DNA of 64,000 nucleotides from Nitrospira sp. UBA5698. Lineage in GTDB: Bacteria; Nitrospirota; Nitrospiria; Nitrospirales; Nitrospiraceae. Shown here one piece after another: positions 34,429 through 44,512 of the stretch (the stretch's first letter is position 1; each line of letters starts with the position of its first letter). The stretch lies in assembly GCA_002420115.1 (NCBI GenBank), contig DIHK01000066.1, forward strand, positions 247,291 to 311,290, in the 5' to 3' direction. The position numbers were made by a program, and so were the translations under genes. Under the pieces are notes generated by a model, which saw only the letters and a program-made list of their open reading frames with translations, searched no databases and had not been told where the DNA came from.

Positions 34429-36477
34429 GTGAGCGGCGGAACGGCCACCGATATCGCCCATCTGATCGGGTTTCTCACCGGAGCGTCCCTCCATGCCATG
34501 CTGCTCGTGATGGTGAGGGAGGGCGCAAGATCATTCAGGTTCGCCGCTCAAGGGACGGAACGAGTGTGGTGTGAGCGGGCCTGCTTCCCACTTTGGATCG
34601 CGGTTCTAGGGTTACTGTGGAACGTGCTCAGTCTCGCTTCGATGCTGGCTGAAACTCATACTCCTGTCATCACGTCCGCCTTGGCGGTTCTCGCACTCTC
34701 GGCGTTGGGCGGCTTACCGGCTGTGGCCGTTCATTCGGTCTGGCAATCGAGTTCAGAGCCTCTCCGGTGCCGTATCGGCCCGATAGTGGTGGCCGGGTAC
34801 GGACTGAGTGTTGGGGTGGCCTTGTGGAACGGGGTGGCCCTTCTCTCGGGCGATCCGGTCCCGGATGGGATCGCATGGAACGTGCTGACGCTCGGATTTC
34901 TCGTCCTATTTGTCGCGTTGCTCCTCGCCATGAAACCGATGCTGGCGGGTCTGAGTGATCTGGTTCTCCTGTTCCTGGCGGTCGGTTCCGTCGTAGTGTT
35001 GCCGTTGAGTCATCACTCCAGCGGCAGCCTGCCATGGTGGTCCGATTTTCCTGGGCACCATGCATCGCTCCCGGTTGCGGTGATGGTTCTCTATCGGGAT
35101 TATCGTTTCGGTTTCGTCGATCGTTTTATGAAATGTGCGCTCCCTTTTCTGTTGTTGGTCGGCATCAGTTACGGTTTGTACGTTGCCGCAGTCTTGCCGT
35201 TCATCGAGGGAGGAGCGGGTGGGATCGTCTCTCCGATCGTGTCGAGTTTCATCATTATACTCTGGGTGGCCACGGCGATCACTTATCCATGGTTACAGCG
35301 AATGGTTACGCGGGCGTTCGATACTCTGGTTCTTTCCCGGCCCGACTACGGCGAGTTTTGCTGTCATCTCGCGCAGCGCATGAACGGGCACGACACCGTG
35401 GAAGCCGTACTCGGAGAGTTGTGCCAACGTCTGCAGAAAACGTTGCAATCGCGAGAAGTCTGGTGGGAGTGGGTTGCCGACATTCCGGTGCTACCAAGCT
35501 TCTCTGATGCATTTCTCCAAACGGCGCAGGCGACGAGCTATACGGGGAGAGGCGACGTGGCCGCATTAGTCCGGACGGATGACGGGGGCTTCACGATGAT
35601 CTTGCCCACGCCGGAGGCTCCGCGGTGCGTCGTGACGATCGGGCCCCGTACCGACGGTCATCGGTTCCTCTCCGAAGAATGGCTGCTGGCTGAAGAGGCC
35701 GCGTTGATCGCTGCGAGTCGGATCGGGGTACTGCGCACCAGCCATGAGCGCTGCGAGATCGCGCTGCGGGAGCAAGAGCTGAAAAAATTGACGACGGAGG
35801 CAGAATTGCGGGCCCTGCGCGCGCAGGTGAATCCGCACTTCTTATTCAACGCACTCAATACCGTCGGCTACCTTATCGACACGGCGCCGGCGCGGGCTGC
35901 CGGTACGTTGCGGGATCTCACCCATCTACTGAGAAGCATTCTTCGCCGGATGGAGGACAATTTTACGACCCTTGGCGAGGAGATTGAATTGATTCGCTCC
36001 TATCTGGATATCGAGAAGGCTCGGTTCGAGGAGCGACTGGCCGTGCGAATTGAGGTGCCGCGTGAGTTGACTCGACTCCTCGTACCCGCGTTCGTGTTAC
36101 AGCCGCTCGTGGAGAACGCCGTCAAACATGGAATTCAGCCGGCGGTAGACGGCGGAGAAGTCCACATCGTCGCGCGGCGCGTGCGGGGGCTGCCTCGGCA
36201 CGGCGGCATCGGTGCGACGGGGGAGCGGCTCTGTCTCGAGGTGCGCGATACCGGCGTAGGCGCGACGGACGAGGCCTTGCGTCTCGGTCGGCGGGACGGC
36301 ATCGGCTTGGCGAACGTTGAAAATCGCTTGCGTTGTCATTACGGGCTGCGGGCGTCGATACAGATCGTCACTGAACCAGGGGGCGGCACCACGGTGACGG
36401 TATCGCTTCCGATGAATGAGCCGGGGACACCGACGGCGGCGCCGGTTGCAGCGATGGCTTCCTGGAGCGCGCGATGA
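34429..36477 (+). CDS. LytS-type sensor histidine kinase
   Basis: 682 residues from GTG 34429 (GAGGAGG upstream). About eight membrane helices (residues 10-290), a GAF-like region, then the His_kinase domain with RAQVNPHFLFNALNTVGYLI (phospho-acceptor His) and an HATPase domain (QPLVENAVKHGIQP; DTGVGATDEA; GIGLANVENRL). The gene overlaps its response regulator by 4 bp. The signal is unknown; position after the receptor module hints at an envelope or metal cue. Confidence 0.9.
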   Translation: MSGGTATDIAHLIGFLTGASLHAMLLVMVREGARSFRFAAQGTERVWCERACFPLWIAVLGLLWNVLSLASMLAETHTPVITSALAVLALSALGGLPAVAVHSVWQSSSEPLRCRIGPIVVAGYGLSVGVALWNGVALLSGDPVPDGIAWNVLTLGFLVLFVALLLAMKPMLAGLSDLVLLFLAVGSVVVLPLSHHSSGSLPWWSDFPGHHASLPVAVMVLYRDYRFGFVDRFMKCALPFLLLVGISYGLYVAAVLPFIEGGAGGIVSPIVSSFIIILWVATAITYPWLQRMVTRAFDTLVLSRPDYGEFCCHLAQRMNGHDTVEAVLGELCQRLQKTLQSREVWWEWVADIPVLPSFSDAFLQTAQATSYTGRGDVAALVRTDDGGFTMILPTPEAPRCVVTIGPRTDGHRFLSEEWLLAEEAALIAASRIGVLRTSHERCEIALREQELKKLTTEAELRALRAQVNPHFLFNALNTVGYLIDTAPARAAGTLRDLTHLLRSILRRMEDNFTTLGEEIELIRSYLDIEKARFEERLAVRIEVPRELTRLLVPAFVLQPLVENAVKHGIQPAVDGGEVHIVARRVRGLPRHGGIGATGERLCLEVRDTGVGATDEALRLGRRDGIGLANVENRLRCHYGLRASIQIVTEPGGGTTVTVSLPMNEPGTPTAAPVAAMASWSAR

Positions 36478-37268
36478 CGGAGGTGGAGACGAAGCTTCGA
36501 GTTGTCATTGCGGACGACGAACGACCGGCGCGCTCGGTGTTGGCCAAACTCTTGGGGTCGTTCAGTGATGTCGAGCTGATCGGAGAAGCAGAGAACGGGC
36601 CGGCGACCGTCGAGCTGGTCGAACAGGCTGATCCGGATCTCGTCTTGATCGATTTGCAGATGCCGGGGCTCGACGGGTTGGGGGTGGCGCGAAAGTTTAA
36701 GGCTGCAGATCGACCGCTCATTGTGTTTGTGACGGCGCATGACGAGTATGCGATCAGCGCCTTCGAGGTGCAGGCGACGGACTATCTGCTCAAGCCGGTG
36801 GACCGGAAACGCCTGGCCGATACGCTCGCGCGCGTCCGCGCGCGCCTCGAACAACTCGCCTTGGCCGACTACGCGATGCCGGAACCTGAGCCGATCCGAC
36901 CCGAGCCGGCGGTGAACCGGGGCGCCTCCCGTTTCCTCGAACGCATTCCTGTCCGCCAGAAGGACGATATTCTCCTCTTGCCGGTGAGTCAGATCGCGTC
37001 GATCGTGGCCGACGGCGAGCTGTTGTACCTCACCACCACACGCAAAGAACGGTATGTCATCAATCACCGACTCAAGGCCCTGGAGAACCGGCTCGATCCC
37101 CACCGCTTCATTCGGCTCGACCGTGGTGCGCTTGTGAACGTCGAGTCGATCCATCGTGTCACGCACATGCCCGGCGGTGCCTTCCTTGTCACGCTTTCCA
37201 ACACTCAGCAGCTGAAGGTCAGCCGCGCGCAGTCGCGCGTCCTGCGGAGACAGTTGCTGCGGCTGTAG
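36474..37268 (+). CDS. LytTR-family response regulator
   Basis: 264 residues. Receiver domain with ADDERPA, phosphorylatable Asp in VLIDLQMPGLDG, VTAHDE and LLKPVD. C-terminal LytTR DNA-binding domain (RIPVRQKDDILLLPVSQIAS; FIRLDRGALVNVESI). Cognate regulator of the kinase encoded just upstream. Targets cannot be seen; LytTR sites are usually direct repeats. Confidence 0.92.
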   Translation: MTEVETKLRVVIADDERPARSVLAKLLGSFSDVELIGEAENGPATVELVEQADPDLVLIDLQMPGLDGLGVARKFKAADRPLIVFVTAHDEYAISAFEVQATDYLLKPVDRKRLADTLARVRARLEQLALADYAMPEPEPIRPEPAVNRGASRFLERIPVRQKDDILLLPVSQIASIVADGELLYLTTTRKERYVINHRLKALENRLDPHRFIRLDRGALVNVESIHRVTHMPGGAFLVTLSNTQQLKVSRAQSRVLRRQLLRL

Positions 37269-37307
37269 GGGGCATGGAGAAGCATCATCGTCCCGGCGCT
37301 CACGTGG

Positions 37308-38660
37308 CTATAGACGCGACCACTTGCGAAGCACAGAATGATCAGCGAATAGTGGGTCGACGCATCCGTCGATGGCCATGGCAGCCGAGGTCGGCACCGG
37401 ATCCGCCGTTTTGAGCTTGAACCCGACTCCTTTGATCGTAATAAGCCGACAGCGACGGCGGGGGTCACGATCCAAATGGCGGCGCAGCGTGTGGACATGC
37501 ACGTCCAGTGTATGTTTACCGATGGCGAACCGAGGCCCCCACACGCGATCGACTAATTCACTGCGTCGGAATACTCTCGCAGGCGCCTGCATCAGCGTTT
37601 TGAGAAGCACAAATGGTTTGTCTGACAGCTGCAGGCGTTCTCCGGCAATCGTCACCTCACGGCGATCGGCATCCAAGTGCACAGCTCCCACGTGATACAC
37701 GGCGCGGCTAGTCACAGCACACCCGGCTCGCCGTAGAGAGGCCCTCAGCTTAGCGAGAAATAGACGGCCCCCATCGAGAAAGTCGTACGTGCTGTCTGCA
37801 CCGCGCTCCAAGTCCGATATCCATTGCGCCTCTGTACATCGGATTCCTGCCGGTACCAGCGTGATCAACGGAACGCACTTCAACGATGAACTAGTGCGGA
37901 GTATGTCCCAATCGGGAACCCGACGATCGACGAGGAGCAGCGCCAGGGACATGCGCTGGCTGATCGCGAGGGTCTCAGTCACATCAGCGGTGACGTGCGT
38001 GGGATATCCTGCATGATGGACCAACTCCCGAACGTCATGCACAAACACGGAATCAGCCGACAGCAAAAGGAGGCAATGACTCTCTGATGGATGTTGGCCC
38101 GTCATCGATTCCGTATCCGATCCGGGTAAGACCTTGGTCTGTCGTTCCCTCAGCGGCACGCTGAACAGCCCAATGACCAAGAGAGCAAACAACAGCCCAG
38201 CCGACGGAGTAGGAGCCACCGGCACGACCGGCGCCCGGCTCCCCATGTTGACACCATCGACCGGCAGATGAAGAGGGCCGTCTCCCGGGCGCTCTTGGGG
38301 AATCAGGTTGAACGTAGATCGCCGAGTATCCAGATCGATTCCAAAGAGCGAGTTCTGGGTGACCGCCGCCGGTTCATGCGGTGGAATTACCATGCTTTGT
38401 ATGAGGTCAGTCGATGTGGTCGACAAGGATAGCACGGACCTCCGGAGCGAGAACTCTACCGACATCAGATCATCGAGCCCACCCGCATCAACCTGGGCAA
38501 GAGTCGGGCTCGTGATCGGGCGATCGTGTGTTGGGACCCACACCGCCGCCTGTGTTTCCAGCCCGGACTTAACCAGGCCTAGCAGGACGAGGATCGCGGA
38601 GGTGCCTGCCATGGGGAACTGCTGCACAATCCGAGACCAGGTGGGCATCGCGTGTGTCAT
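37308..38660 (-). CDS. Membrane-spanning OmpR-type winged-helix regulator
   Basis: About 450 residues from the ATG at 38660 (an in-frame start at 38774 has an unlikely N-terminus). A first hydrophobic helix (AGTSAILVLLGLVKSG), a roughly 120-residue extracytoplasmic part, VPVAPTPSAGLLFALLVIGL as second helix, then a receiver-like domain (LALLLVDRRVPDWDIL) and a winged helix (RVFRRSELVDRVWG; LDVHVHTLRRHLD; LITIKGVGFKL). The receiver lacks several catalytic acidic residues. Possibly a ToxR/CadC-like membrane transcription factor. Confidence 0.72.
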   Translation of the reverse strand: MTHAMPTWSRIVQQFPMAGTSAILVLLGLVKSGLETQAAVWVPTHDRPITSPTLAQVDAGGLDDLMSVEFSLRRSVLSLSTTSTDLIQSMVIPPHEPAAVTQNSLFGIDLDTRRSTFNLIPQERPGDGPLHLPVDGVNMGSRAPVVPVAPTPSAGLLFALLVIGLFSVPLRERQTKVLPGSDTESMTGQHPSESHCLLLLSADSVFVHDVRELVHHAGYPTHVTADVTETLAISQRMSLALLLVDRRVPDWDILRTSSSLKCVPLITLVPAGIRCTEAQWISDLERGADSTYDFLDGGRLFLAKLRASLRRAGCAVTSRAVYHVGAVHLDADRREVTIAGERLQLSDKPFVLLKTLMQAPARVFRRSELVDRVWGPRFAIGKHTLDVHVHTLRRHLDRDPRRRCRLITIKGVGFKLKTADPVPTSAAMAIDGCVDPLFADHSVLRKWSRL

Positions 38661-38722
38661 GGGCTTTTGATTGCTCAATGAAAACTCTAGATTAACTGCC
38701 CTCGCCAGGGGCCGGAGCCCAG

Positions 38723-38752
38723 GGGCTCTCTCGGCACAGACCGAGAGAGCCC
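38723..38752 (-). terminator. Perfect 12-bp hairpin without T-run
   Basis: GGGCTCTCTCGG (38723-38734) and CCGAGAGAGCCC (38741-38752) around a 6-nt loop, between the VPxPA-CTERM gene and the membrane regulator, both on the minus strand. No T-tract follows, so it may be a terminator of an atypical kind or an mRNA-processing or stability element. Confidence 0.6.
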
Positions 38753-38804
38753 TCGATGCCCTGGAAGAACACATTCATGGTCCTTCCATCAACGGCATAC
38801 AGGA

Positions 38805-39677
38805 TCAGACCGAGGCCGTCATCTTGCGACGGGCTAATCCAACCAATCCAATCACCCCACTCCCGAACAGCCAGGCTGCAGCTGGAATCGGTACCGGCGC
38901 AAAGTCGAAGTGAAACGTCCCGGAGTTTTGCAACGTTCCATTCAAATCGATCAGTCGAAACGCGGCTGAGTAGCGCGCTTGTGTATTCTCTGTGGTGAAA
39001 AAGTTGGGGCGAAACGACAGGAAATTCCCATCGCCCAGCTCATAGGTCTGGCCGATTGCCGAGAGAATCGTTGTCCCTGTATCATCCGCCACCTGGAGGC
39101 CCGGTGTCAGGCTGACTAACTCTAGAGCTACGTTGGTATTGTTCAGTGGATTAGCCCACCGGTTGTTCGAACTCGTGAACAGATAATGTTCCAGTGTTCC
39201 CGGAGCGGCCCCGCTCAAGCTTTGCGTGGATTCCCACTGCAGGTCGCTGTATTCCAACCCTGGCACAGCCTGACTGACCCACTTGCCGGCTTGCGTTCCC
39301 TGTCCTGGAAATAACGGTAGTGGCGCCTGATTTGTGAAGGTTTCTGGAATACGGTTGTTCGTGTTTGTCCCGTTCACGGTTGGTGAAGCTGCCGGGCCTG
39401 AATAACTCCACGCGCCGATCCCATGATAGTGACTGTTGGCCGGAGTCGTATCGTCGGGATGCGCAAATAGAAACGTCAGCCGGCCAAAGTTTGGATTGGG
39501 AAGACCGGCGTACGTACCGGTCGCAATTGTCTGTAGGCCATCGACTCCGACGTAGTACTCCACCAGGCTGGCCTGGGCCATGCTGGCCCAACTCAAGGTC
39601 GCGCCGAGCAGAGTCGTGCCGACCCATCTGATTGCCAACTGTTTCCACCTCGCTCCCGCACTCTCTGATCTATCCAT
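38805..39677 (-). CDS. VPxPA/PEP-CTERM sorted exported protein
   Basis: About 290 residues from the ATG at 39677, with GGAGG 5-9 nt upstream. Signal peptide ending SMAQA, a beta-rich passenger domain (YYVGVDGLQTIATGTYAGL...), and a C-terminal VPIPAAAWLFGSGVIGLVGL followed by ARRK: the exosortase sorting signal of the VPxPA type. The exosortase is not in the window, though a CAAX-protease-related gene of the kind found in exosortase systems lies at 47691. Confidence 0.88.
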   Translation of the reverse strand: MDRSESAGARWKQLAIRWVGTTLLGATLSWASMAQASLVEYYVGVDGLQTIATGTYAGLPNPNFGRLTFLFAHPDDTTPANSHYHGIGAWSYSGPAASPTVNGTNTNNRIPETFTNQAPLPLFPGQGTQAGKWVSQAVPGLEYSDLQWESTQSLSGAAPGTLEHYLFTSSNNRWANPLNNTNVALELVSLTPGLQVADDTGTTILSAIGQTYELGDGNFLSFRPNFFTTENTQARYSAAFRLIDLNGTLQNSGTFHFDFAPVPIPAAAWLFGSGVIGLVGLARRKMTASV

Positions 39678-39704
39678 CATACCCTCCATGGCTGTACTTA
39701 ACAC

Positions 39705-40411
39705 CCCGACGAGCCCGATGCTCGTGGGCGCTCATGTGAGCCAGCGTGTTGTATAGAGCGGCAAGCGTGACAGGGGCGAGTGTTTTTTTATGAGTAGCTC
39801 GGATCATCCAACAGACGGTCGTTTTCGGGATCGGCCTGGAAACATGACCGACTGGTTCCGAACAGCCTCATGATGTGACTGTGCTTATCATTTTTCGGTG
39901 CGCCAAGGTCGTCAACTCAATCATGCCGTTACTGAATAGCTGAGTAGTGACGGCTTAGTTCTGCCGATCGCATCAAAAGCTCGTCCATCGTCAGCATCGG
40001 GCTTCTGTCGATGGTTGCTCCTACTGGGAACTGCCTCATTTTTACATCATTGGCATTTCCGCCAAATCGGCATGCCTCCGACTCTATGGTATCAACCGTT
40101 CATTGATTGGTTCGGACTGTTCATTGGAAAGTTGTGGCGCCCTGGACTTTGTGGCTTTTATACAGCGCACCGCGCAGGCGTATAGGAGTGTGAGACAGAC
40201 AGCAGAGCTATCCGGCTCGTGCAAGTTTCTAACGGGAGTGTCGGCTGCCTGGAGCTTCTCCAAGGTTTTCGTCACGAATGCGCTGGAAGGATAGTGCTTT
40301 CAAGCGATGGCAATGGTAAGGGCGTTAGTGCTGGATAAAGAATGGGCGGTGCCGGCTGGGTATAGCCTGCTCATCGCGGGTGCTGTACTTACCAAAATCC
40401 AACGAATGGCA
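39705..40411. other. Non-coding gap of about 700 bp
   Basis: Only short overlapping ORFs without ribosome binding sites or recognisable content. AT-rich patches near 39790 (a run of seven T) and 39885-39895 may hold promoters for the CTERM gene. No tRNA or mobile element seen. Confidence 0.5.
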
Positions 40412-41470
40412 TTAGGCAGGGCGAGGAGTAATCGCTTCTGCCAATTGCATGAGGAGGGTGGCGGTCTCGTCCCAACCCAGACAGGCATCGGTAATGGAGA
40501 CACCGTGTTGAAGGGCCACGCCTTGCTTCCAGGCTTGTTTGCCGGGGTTTAAATTGCTTTCGAGCATGAGTCCCATAATGGTCTGGCGGCCTTCGCGGAA
40601 CTGCCTTAGGACCTCTTGGGCGACGAATCCTTGGCGGGTATGATCTTTTTTTGAGTTGTCGTGCGAACAATCGATCATGATGGGACGGGCAATACCTTCT
40701 CCTTCGACTGCCGCTTCGGCTTTGGCGACGTGTTCTGCTTCGTAGTTGGTTTTTCCGCCCCCGCCACGAAGCACGATATGGCGGTCTGGGTTGCCCATGG
40801 TTCTGATGATGGCTGTTTGGCCGTCGGCATTGATGCCAACGAAATGATGTGATGTGCGGGCGGATGTCATGGCGTTGACGGCGACATGGAGACTGCCCTC
40901 GGTACCGTTCTTAAACCCAACGGGCATAGAAACTCCGCTGGCCATTTCTCGATGGGTTTGGCTTTCGGTTGTACGGGCTCCGATGGCCGCCCAACTGATG
41001 AGATCGGCGACGTACTGCGGGCTGATCGGATCCAGCAGCTCTGTCCCGCAGGGGAGGCCCAACTGGTTGATCTTGAGGAGAATGGCCCTCGCCAACTCCA
41101 CTCCCGTTGCGATATCGCAGGTTCCGTCTAGATGTGGGTCATTGATGAGTCCCTTCCATCCGACCGTGGTCCTCGGCTTTTCAAAGTAGGTCCGCATCAC
41201 GATCAGGAGTCGGTCACGCAGGGTATCAGCGACAGGTTTCAGCTTAGCGGCATATTCATAGGCGGCATTGGGGTCATGAATCGAGCAGGGGCCCACGATG
41301 ACCAGAAGCCGGTCGCGGTCTTGTCCATGAAGAATGCGGCGAATCGCTTCTCTGGTTTCTACGACGAGCGCCGCGGCCTGATCAGTAATCGGGAGTTTGG
41401 TCTTGATGGCGCGGGGAGAGGGCAGCGCTTTAATCTCAATAACGTGTTGATTGTCGATCGGTCTATTCAT
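40412..41470 (-). CDS. aroG: 3-deoxy-7-phosphoheptulonate (DAHP) synthase, class I
   Basis: 352 residues; condenses phosphoenolpyruvate and erythrose 4-phosphate in the first step of aromatic amino acid synthesis. Contains LLVIVGPCSIHDPNAAYEYA, MRTYFEKPRTTVGWKGL, GTELLDPISPQY, VLRGGGGKTNYE and DCSHDNSKKDH, all typical of AroF/G/H enzymes. Metal ligands (Cys in GPCSI, His in DCSH) are present. Stand-alone gene. Confidence 0.96.
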   Translation of the reverse strand: MNRPIDNQHVIEIKALPSPRAIKTKLPITDQAAALVVETREAIRRILHGQDRDRLLVIVGPCSIHDPNAAYEYAAKLKPVADTLRDRLLIVMRTYFEKPRTTVGWKGLINDPHLDGTCDIATGVELARAILLKINQLGLPCGTELLDPISPQYVADLISWAAIGARTTESQTHREMASGVSMPVGFKNGTEGSLHVAVNAMTSARTSHHFVGINADGQTAIIRTMGNPDRHIVLRGGGGKTNYEAEHVAKAEAAVEGEGIARPIMIDCSHDNSKKDHTRQGFVAQEVLRQFREGRQTIMGLMLESNLNPGKQAWKQGVALQHGVSITDACLGWDETATLLMQLAEAITPRPA

Positions 41471-41649
41471 GGTCTGCTATGCAGTATATAGTTCGGCTCT
41501 CAATGGGATCTTACCTTGAGGGGGCAACACTCTAACGAATCGTAGCAGAAAAGTCCATATCGGTTATGAGGACGTCAACCAGATGGCATCATGACGCCTG
41601 GTCGTGGTGGTTCTTGCAATTCTGACTGACGGGTGCCTATTCTACTGCC

Positions 41650-41979
41650 ATGTTTTTGAGAAGGTTTAGATATCTCTTCCCGTTCCTCCGCTTAGGAATG
41701 GCTGTGGGGATGATTTGTCTCATCCTGGGGCTGGCGCCTTTTGCCGTGGCTCAGGATGTTCACCATGAATTGGCCGCTGCCGATACGGACGGCCATGAAC
41801 ATTCGGACACCGACATCTGTCAGTGGGTTCAGCATCATATTGCCGGGTCGGTTGATCTGGATGTTCCGCGATGTGCTGTCTGTAACGTTGTTTGGCAGCA
41901 AGCGCCTCCGTCTGATTCTATCCTTCTCTCAGCGATCCTCTTACTCGTTGGTCCTTCCCGAGCCCCTCCTCAGGTATAG
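41650..41979 (+). CDS. Small secreted His-motif protein, copy 4 (DUF2946-like)
   Basis: 109 residues: signal peptide or anchor ending APFAVAQ, then HEHSDTDICQWVQHHIAG, an added CAVC pair, hydrophobic segment and a C-terminal SRAPPQV. The motif and tail link it to the copies at 6864, 20232 and 27289. It directly precedes a TonB-dependent receptor (42090), again tying the family to metal uptake. Confidence 0.65.
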   Translation: MFLRRFRYLFPFLRLGMAVGMICLILGLAPFAVAQDVHHELAAADTDGHEHSDTDICQWVQHHIAGSVDLDVPRCAVCNVVWQQAPPSDSILLSAILLLVGPSRAPPQV

Positions 41980-42089
41980 CTGAGCGAGCATATCCAGTAG
42001 GCAGGATGGGTTGAGTGGCCACGCGATCTGCGTACGGCTGTTCTGCCCCTTCTGTTTTATCACCAGTGAGTTTGTGAGCGAGGAGGGAC

Positions 42090-44510
42090 ATGATGTATTC
42101 GTTCGTGAGACGTGTGTTGAATGTGACGCTTCGATTGACGGTCGCCGCAGTCGTATGTGGAACGTATTCCATCAGCTACGCTGAGGATCAAGAGCCGACC
42201 AAGACGATCAAGGGGGTTGTCCAAAATCAGGACCTTCGGCGGGTGCCGCAGGCGGTCATTGAGGTCAAAAGCCAAGAAGGTGACATGGTATCCACCGGGG
42301 TCTCGAACGATGCCGGGGAGTTCAAGGTGACTGTCCCTGATGATGGCACGTATTCCGTCAGTGCTGTGCAAGAGACCTATCGGAGTGAATATGTGGTACT
42401 GGCATTGGGAGAAGAGCCTCTGAAACCAGTCACTCTGACCCTTTCCAAGACCAAGGAGGTGTCGCTGGAGGTGGTAGCACCCTTGCCGCCGATCAACACC
42501 AAGTCGTCCAGCGAGACCTATTCACTCAGTCGGAAGGAAATCGACATCCTTCCGCGAGGCAACAATAACGAGCTTCATGACGTGCTGCTAACGATTCCTG
42601 GCGCGGCCTATGGATCGTTGAAGCAGGTTCATATTAGACAGGATCATGCCAACTTACAGTTGAGGATCGACGGCGTGCCGATTCCTGAGACGGTCTCCTC
42701 GACCTTTTCCGACGTGATTTCACCGAGAGCTTGGGAGCGGGCCGACATTGTACTCGGTGGTATGGAAGCGAATGTGGGCAATAAGACGACTGCGCTCATC
42801 GATATTACGACGAAGAGCGGCACAAAGCCGGGATTCGGATCGGTCCAGATGTTCGGCGGGTCGAATAAGACGATCAACCCGTCATTCGAGTACGGGGGTA
42901 CGATCGGAGAGAAGTTCCGGTATTACTTTTTGAACAGCCATACGGCGACGAATCGAGGCATCGAGCCGCCCACCGCTGGCCACTCCATTTTCCACGGGCA
43001 GAGCGAGCGGAACCAGACGATGTTCCGTGGCGACTATCAGCTGGACAACAATAACAATTTTACTTTCTTGTTCTTAAACTCTATCGCGAAATATCAGATC
43101 CCGACATCCCCTGGGCTGGAGGCAAACCCGACGATTCTCGGCTTATTGCCCGGAGGGTTTACGCCGGTGCCATCGGAAAGGGTGGATGAAAATCAGAAAG
43201 AGAATAACCAATACGGCCACCTGGTGTGGCGGCGCGATATCAATACCAGAAACTTTTTCAGTTTGGCCGGGTACTTTCGTCATACCAGAGCCACCTTTCG
43301 AACAGATCCGTTGAATGTCCTCGCCTATGTGCCGGAGGTCGAAGAACCCTTCTCGGCCGGGAGTCAAGACCGCACGGGCTATTCCGGTGGTGTGCGTTTG
43401 GACTACACGTATGTTCACAGCAAGGAACACTTGATCAAGGCTGGATTCCAAGTCGATCGGACCCAAGCGATCAACAAGACCAGACTGTTTACCTTTCTGG
43501 ATGACGGCGTTGGAAATCCGACCGGAGGTGTGATTACCCCTGGTGGCGATAACCGGCTCATTGGGTGGCGGCAAGAGTTCTGGATTCAGGATCAGTGGAC
43601 GCCGAATGAACATTGGACCGTTAACATTGGGCTTCGTGCGGACACGGTGCAGTATCTCCGTGATGAAGGGCAGATCAGCCCGCGAGTCGGTGTCACGTAC
43701 CGATACAACCCGGCCCACGCCTTCCATGCGTACTATGGACGGCTCTTTACCCCCCCGAATCTCGAGCGGCTTGCACTTGCTAGCTTGAATTTGGACGGAA
43801 CCAAGGCGAACCCTGAAGACACTACCGATAATCAGCCCCGGGCTGAGCGGGCCCATTACTTCCAAATCGGGAGCGTCCATGCCCTGACGGATTGGGCGAC
43901 CCTTCAGCTCACGGGGTATTACAAGCTCGCTAATTATATGTCGGACGCACACCAGTTAGGTACGACGCCTTTGCTGAACTATATTGCCTTTGAACGGGGA
44001 TGGACCAGGGGTGCCGATGCTGCGCTCAAGGTCTGGTTCATGGAGAATCTCTCGGGTCGTGCCAACATCGCCTGGGGACAGTGCAAAGGCTATGGTTTGC
44101 AGTCCGGGCATAATCTGGTGCATTTTGAAGAAATCGCCGATATCAACTCGCGTAGCGGCGTCCATTGCGATCATCAGCAGACACTGACGGCCTCGGGGAT
44201 CCTGAGTTACCGATTGCTCGATCGAACGACCTTCACCGGGCAGGTGCTCTTTGCATCGGGATTGCGGACGGCAGAAGAGGGTGCCAAGACCAACTCGAGC
44301 CATAGTCCGACCTACACGATCTATAACTTTTCGATCAGCCATGTCATTCCCTTACCGTGGCACGGCCAGAAGTTTGTCGTCGGGTTTGATATCGTGAATG
44401 CATTGGATCAAAAGTACTTTATCAACCAGGGCGAAGGCAGCATTGGTCTCGGTGTCTCTCATGCCGGGATGCCGCGCTCCTTCTTCTTTCGCGGACAGTG
44501 GTTCTTCTAG
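42090..44510 (+). CDS. TonB-dependent receptor with carboxypeptidase-regulatory-like domain
   Basis: 806 residues from ATG 42090 or 42093 (GAGGAGGG upstream). Signal peptide ending YAED-, an Ig-like regulatory domain (KGVVQNQDLRRVPQAVIEVK...), a plug (LSRKEIDILPRGNNNELHDV; VLGGMEANVGNKTTALIDIT) and a barrel ending GQWFF. This layout is typical of receptors for metals or organic cofactors rather than classical siderophores. Partnered with the His-motif protein before it and a TonB_C protein after it. Confidence 0.92.
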   Translation: MMYSFVRRVLNVTLRLTVAAVVCGTYSISYAEDQEPTKTIKGVVQNQDLRRVPQAVIEVKSQEGDMVSTGVSNDAGEFKVTVPDDGTYSVSAVQETYRSEYVVLALGEEPLKPVTLTLSKTKEVSLEVVAPLPPINTKSSSETYSLSRKEIDILPRGNNNELHDVLLTIPGAAYGSLKQVHIRQDHANLQLRIDGVPIPETVSSTFSDVISPRAWERADIVLGGMEANVGNKTTALIDITTKSGTKPGFGSVQMFGGSNKTINPSFEYGGTIGEKFRYYFLNSHTATNRGIEPPTAGHSIFHGQSERNQTMFRGDYQLDNNNNFTFLFLNSIAKYQIPTSPGLEANPTILGLLPGGFTPVPSERVDENQKENNQYGHLVWRRDINTRNFFSLAGYFRHTRATFRTDPLNVLAYVPEVEEPFSAGSQDRTGYSGGVRLDYTYVHSKEHLIKAGFQVDRTQAINKTRLFTFLDDGVGNPTGGVITPGGDNRLIGWRQEFWIQDQWTPNEHWTVNIGLRADTVQYLRDEGQISPRVGVTYRYNPAHAFHAYYGRLFTPPNLERLALASLNLDGTKANPEDTTDNQPRAERAHYFQIGSVHALTDWATLQLTGYYKLANYMSDAHQLGTTPLLNYIAFERGWTRGADAALKVWFMENLSGRANIAWGQCKGYGLQSGHNLVHFEEIADINSRSGVHCDHQQTLTASGILSYRLLDRTTFTGQVLFASGLRTAEEGAKTNSSHSPTYTIYNFSISHVIPLPWHGQKFVVGFDIVNALDQKYFINQGEGSIGLGVSHAGMPRSFFFRGQWFF

Positions 44511-44512
44511 TC

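Noticed and set aside
40084..40294. Short opposed ORFs in the gap upstream of the CTERM gene
   Set aside because: No ribosome binding sites, no recognisable content and mutual overlap.
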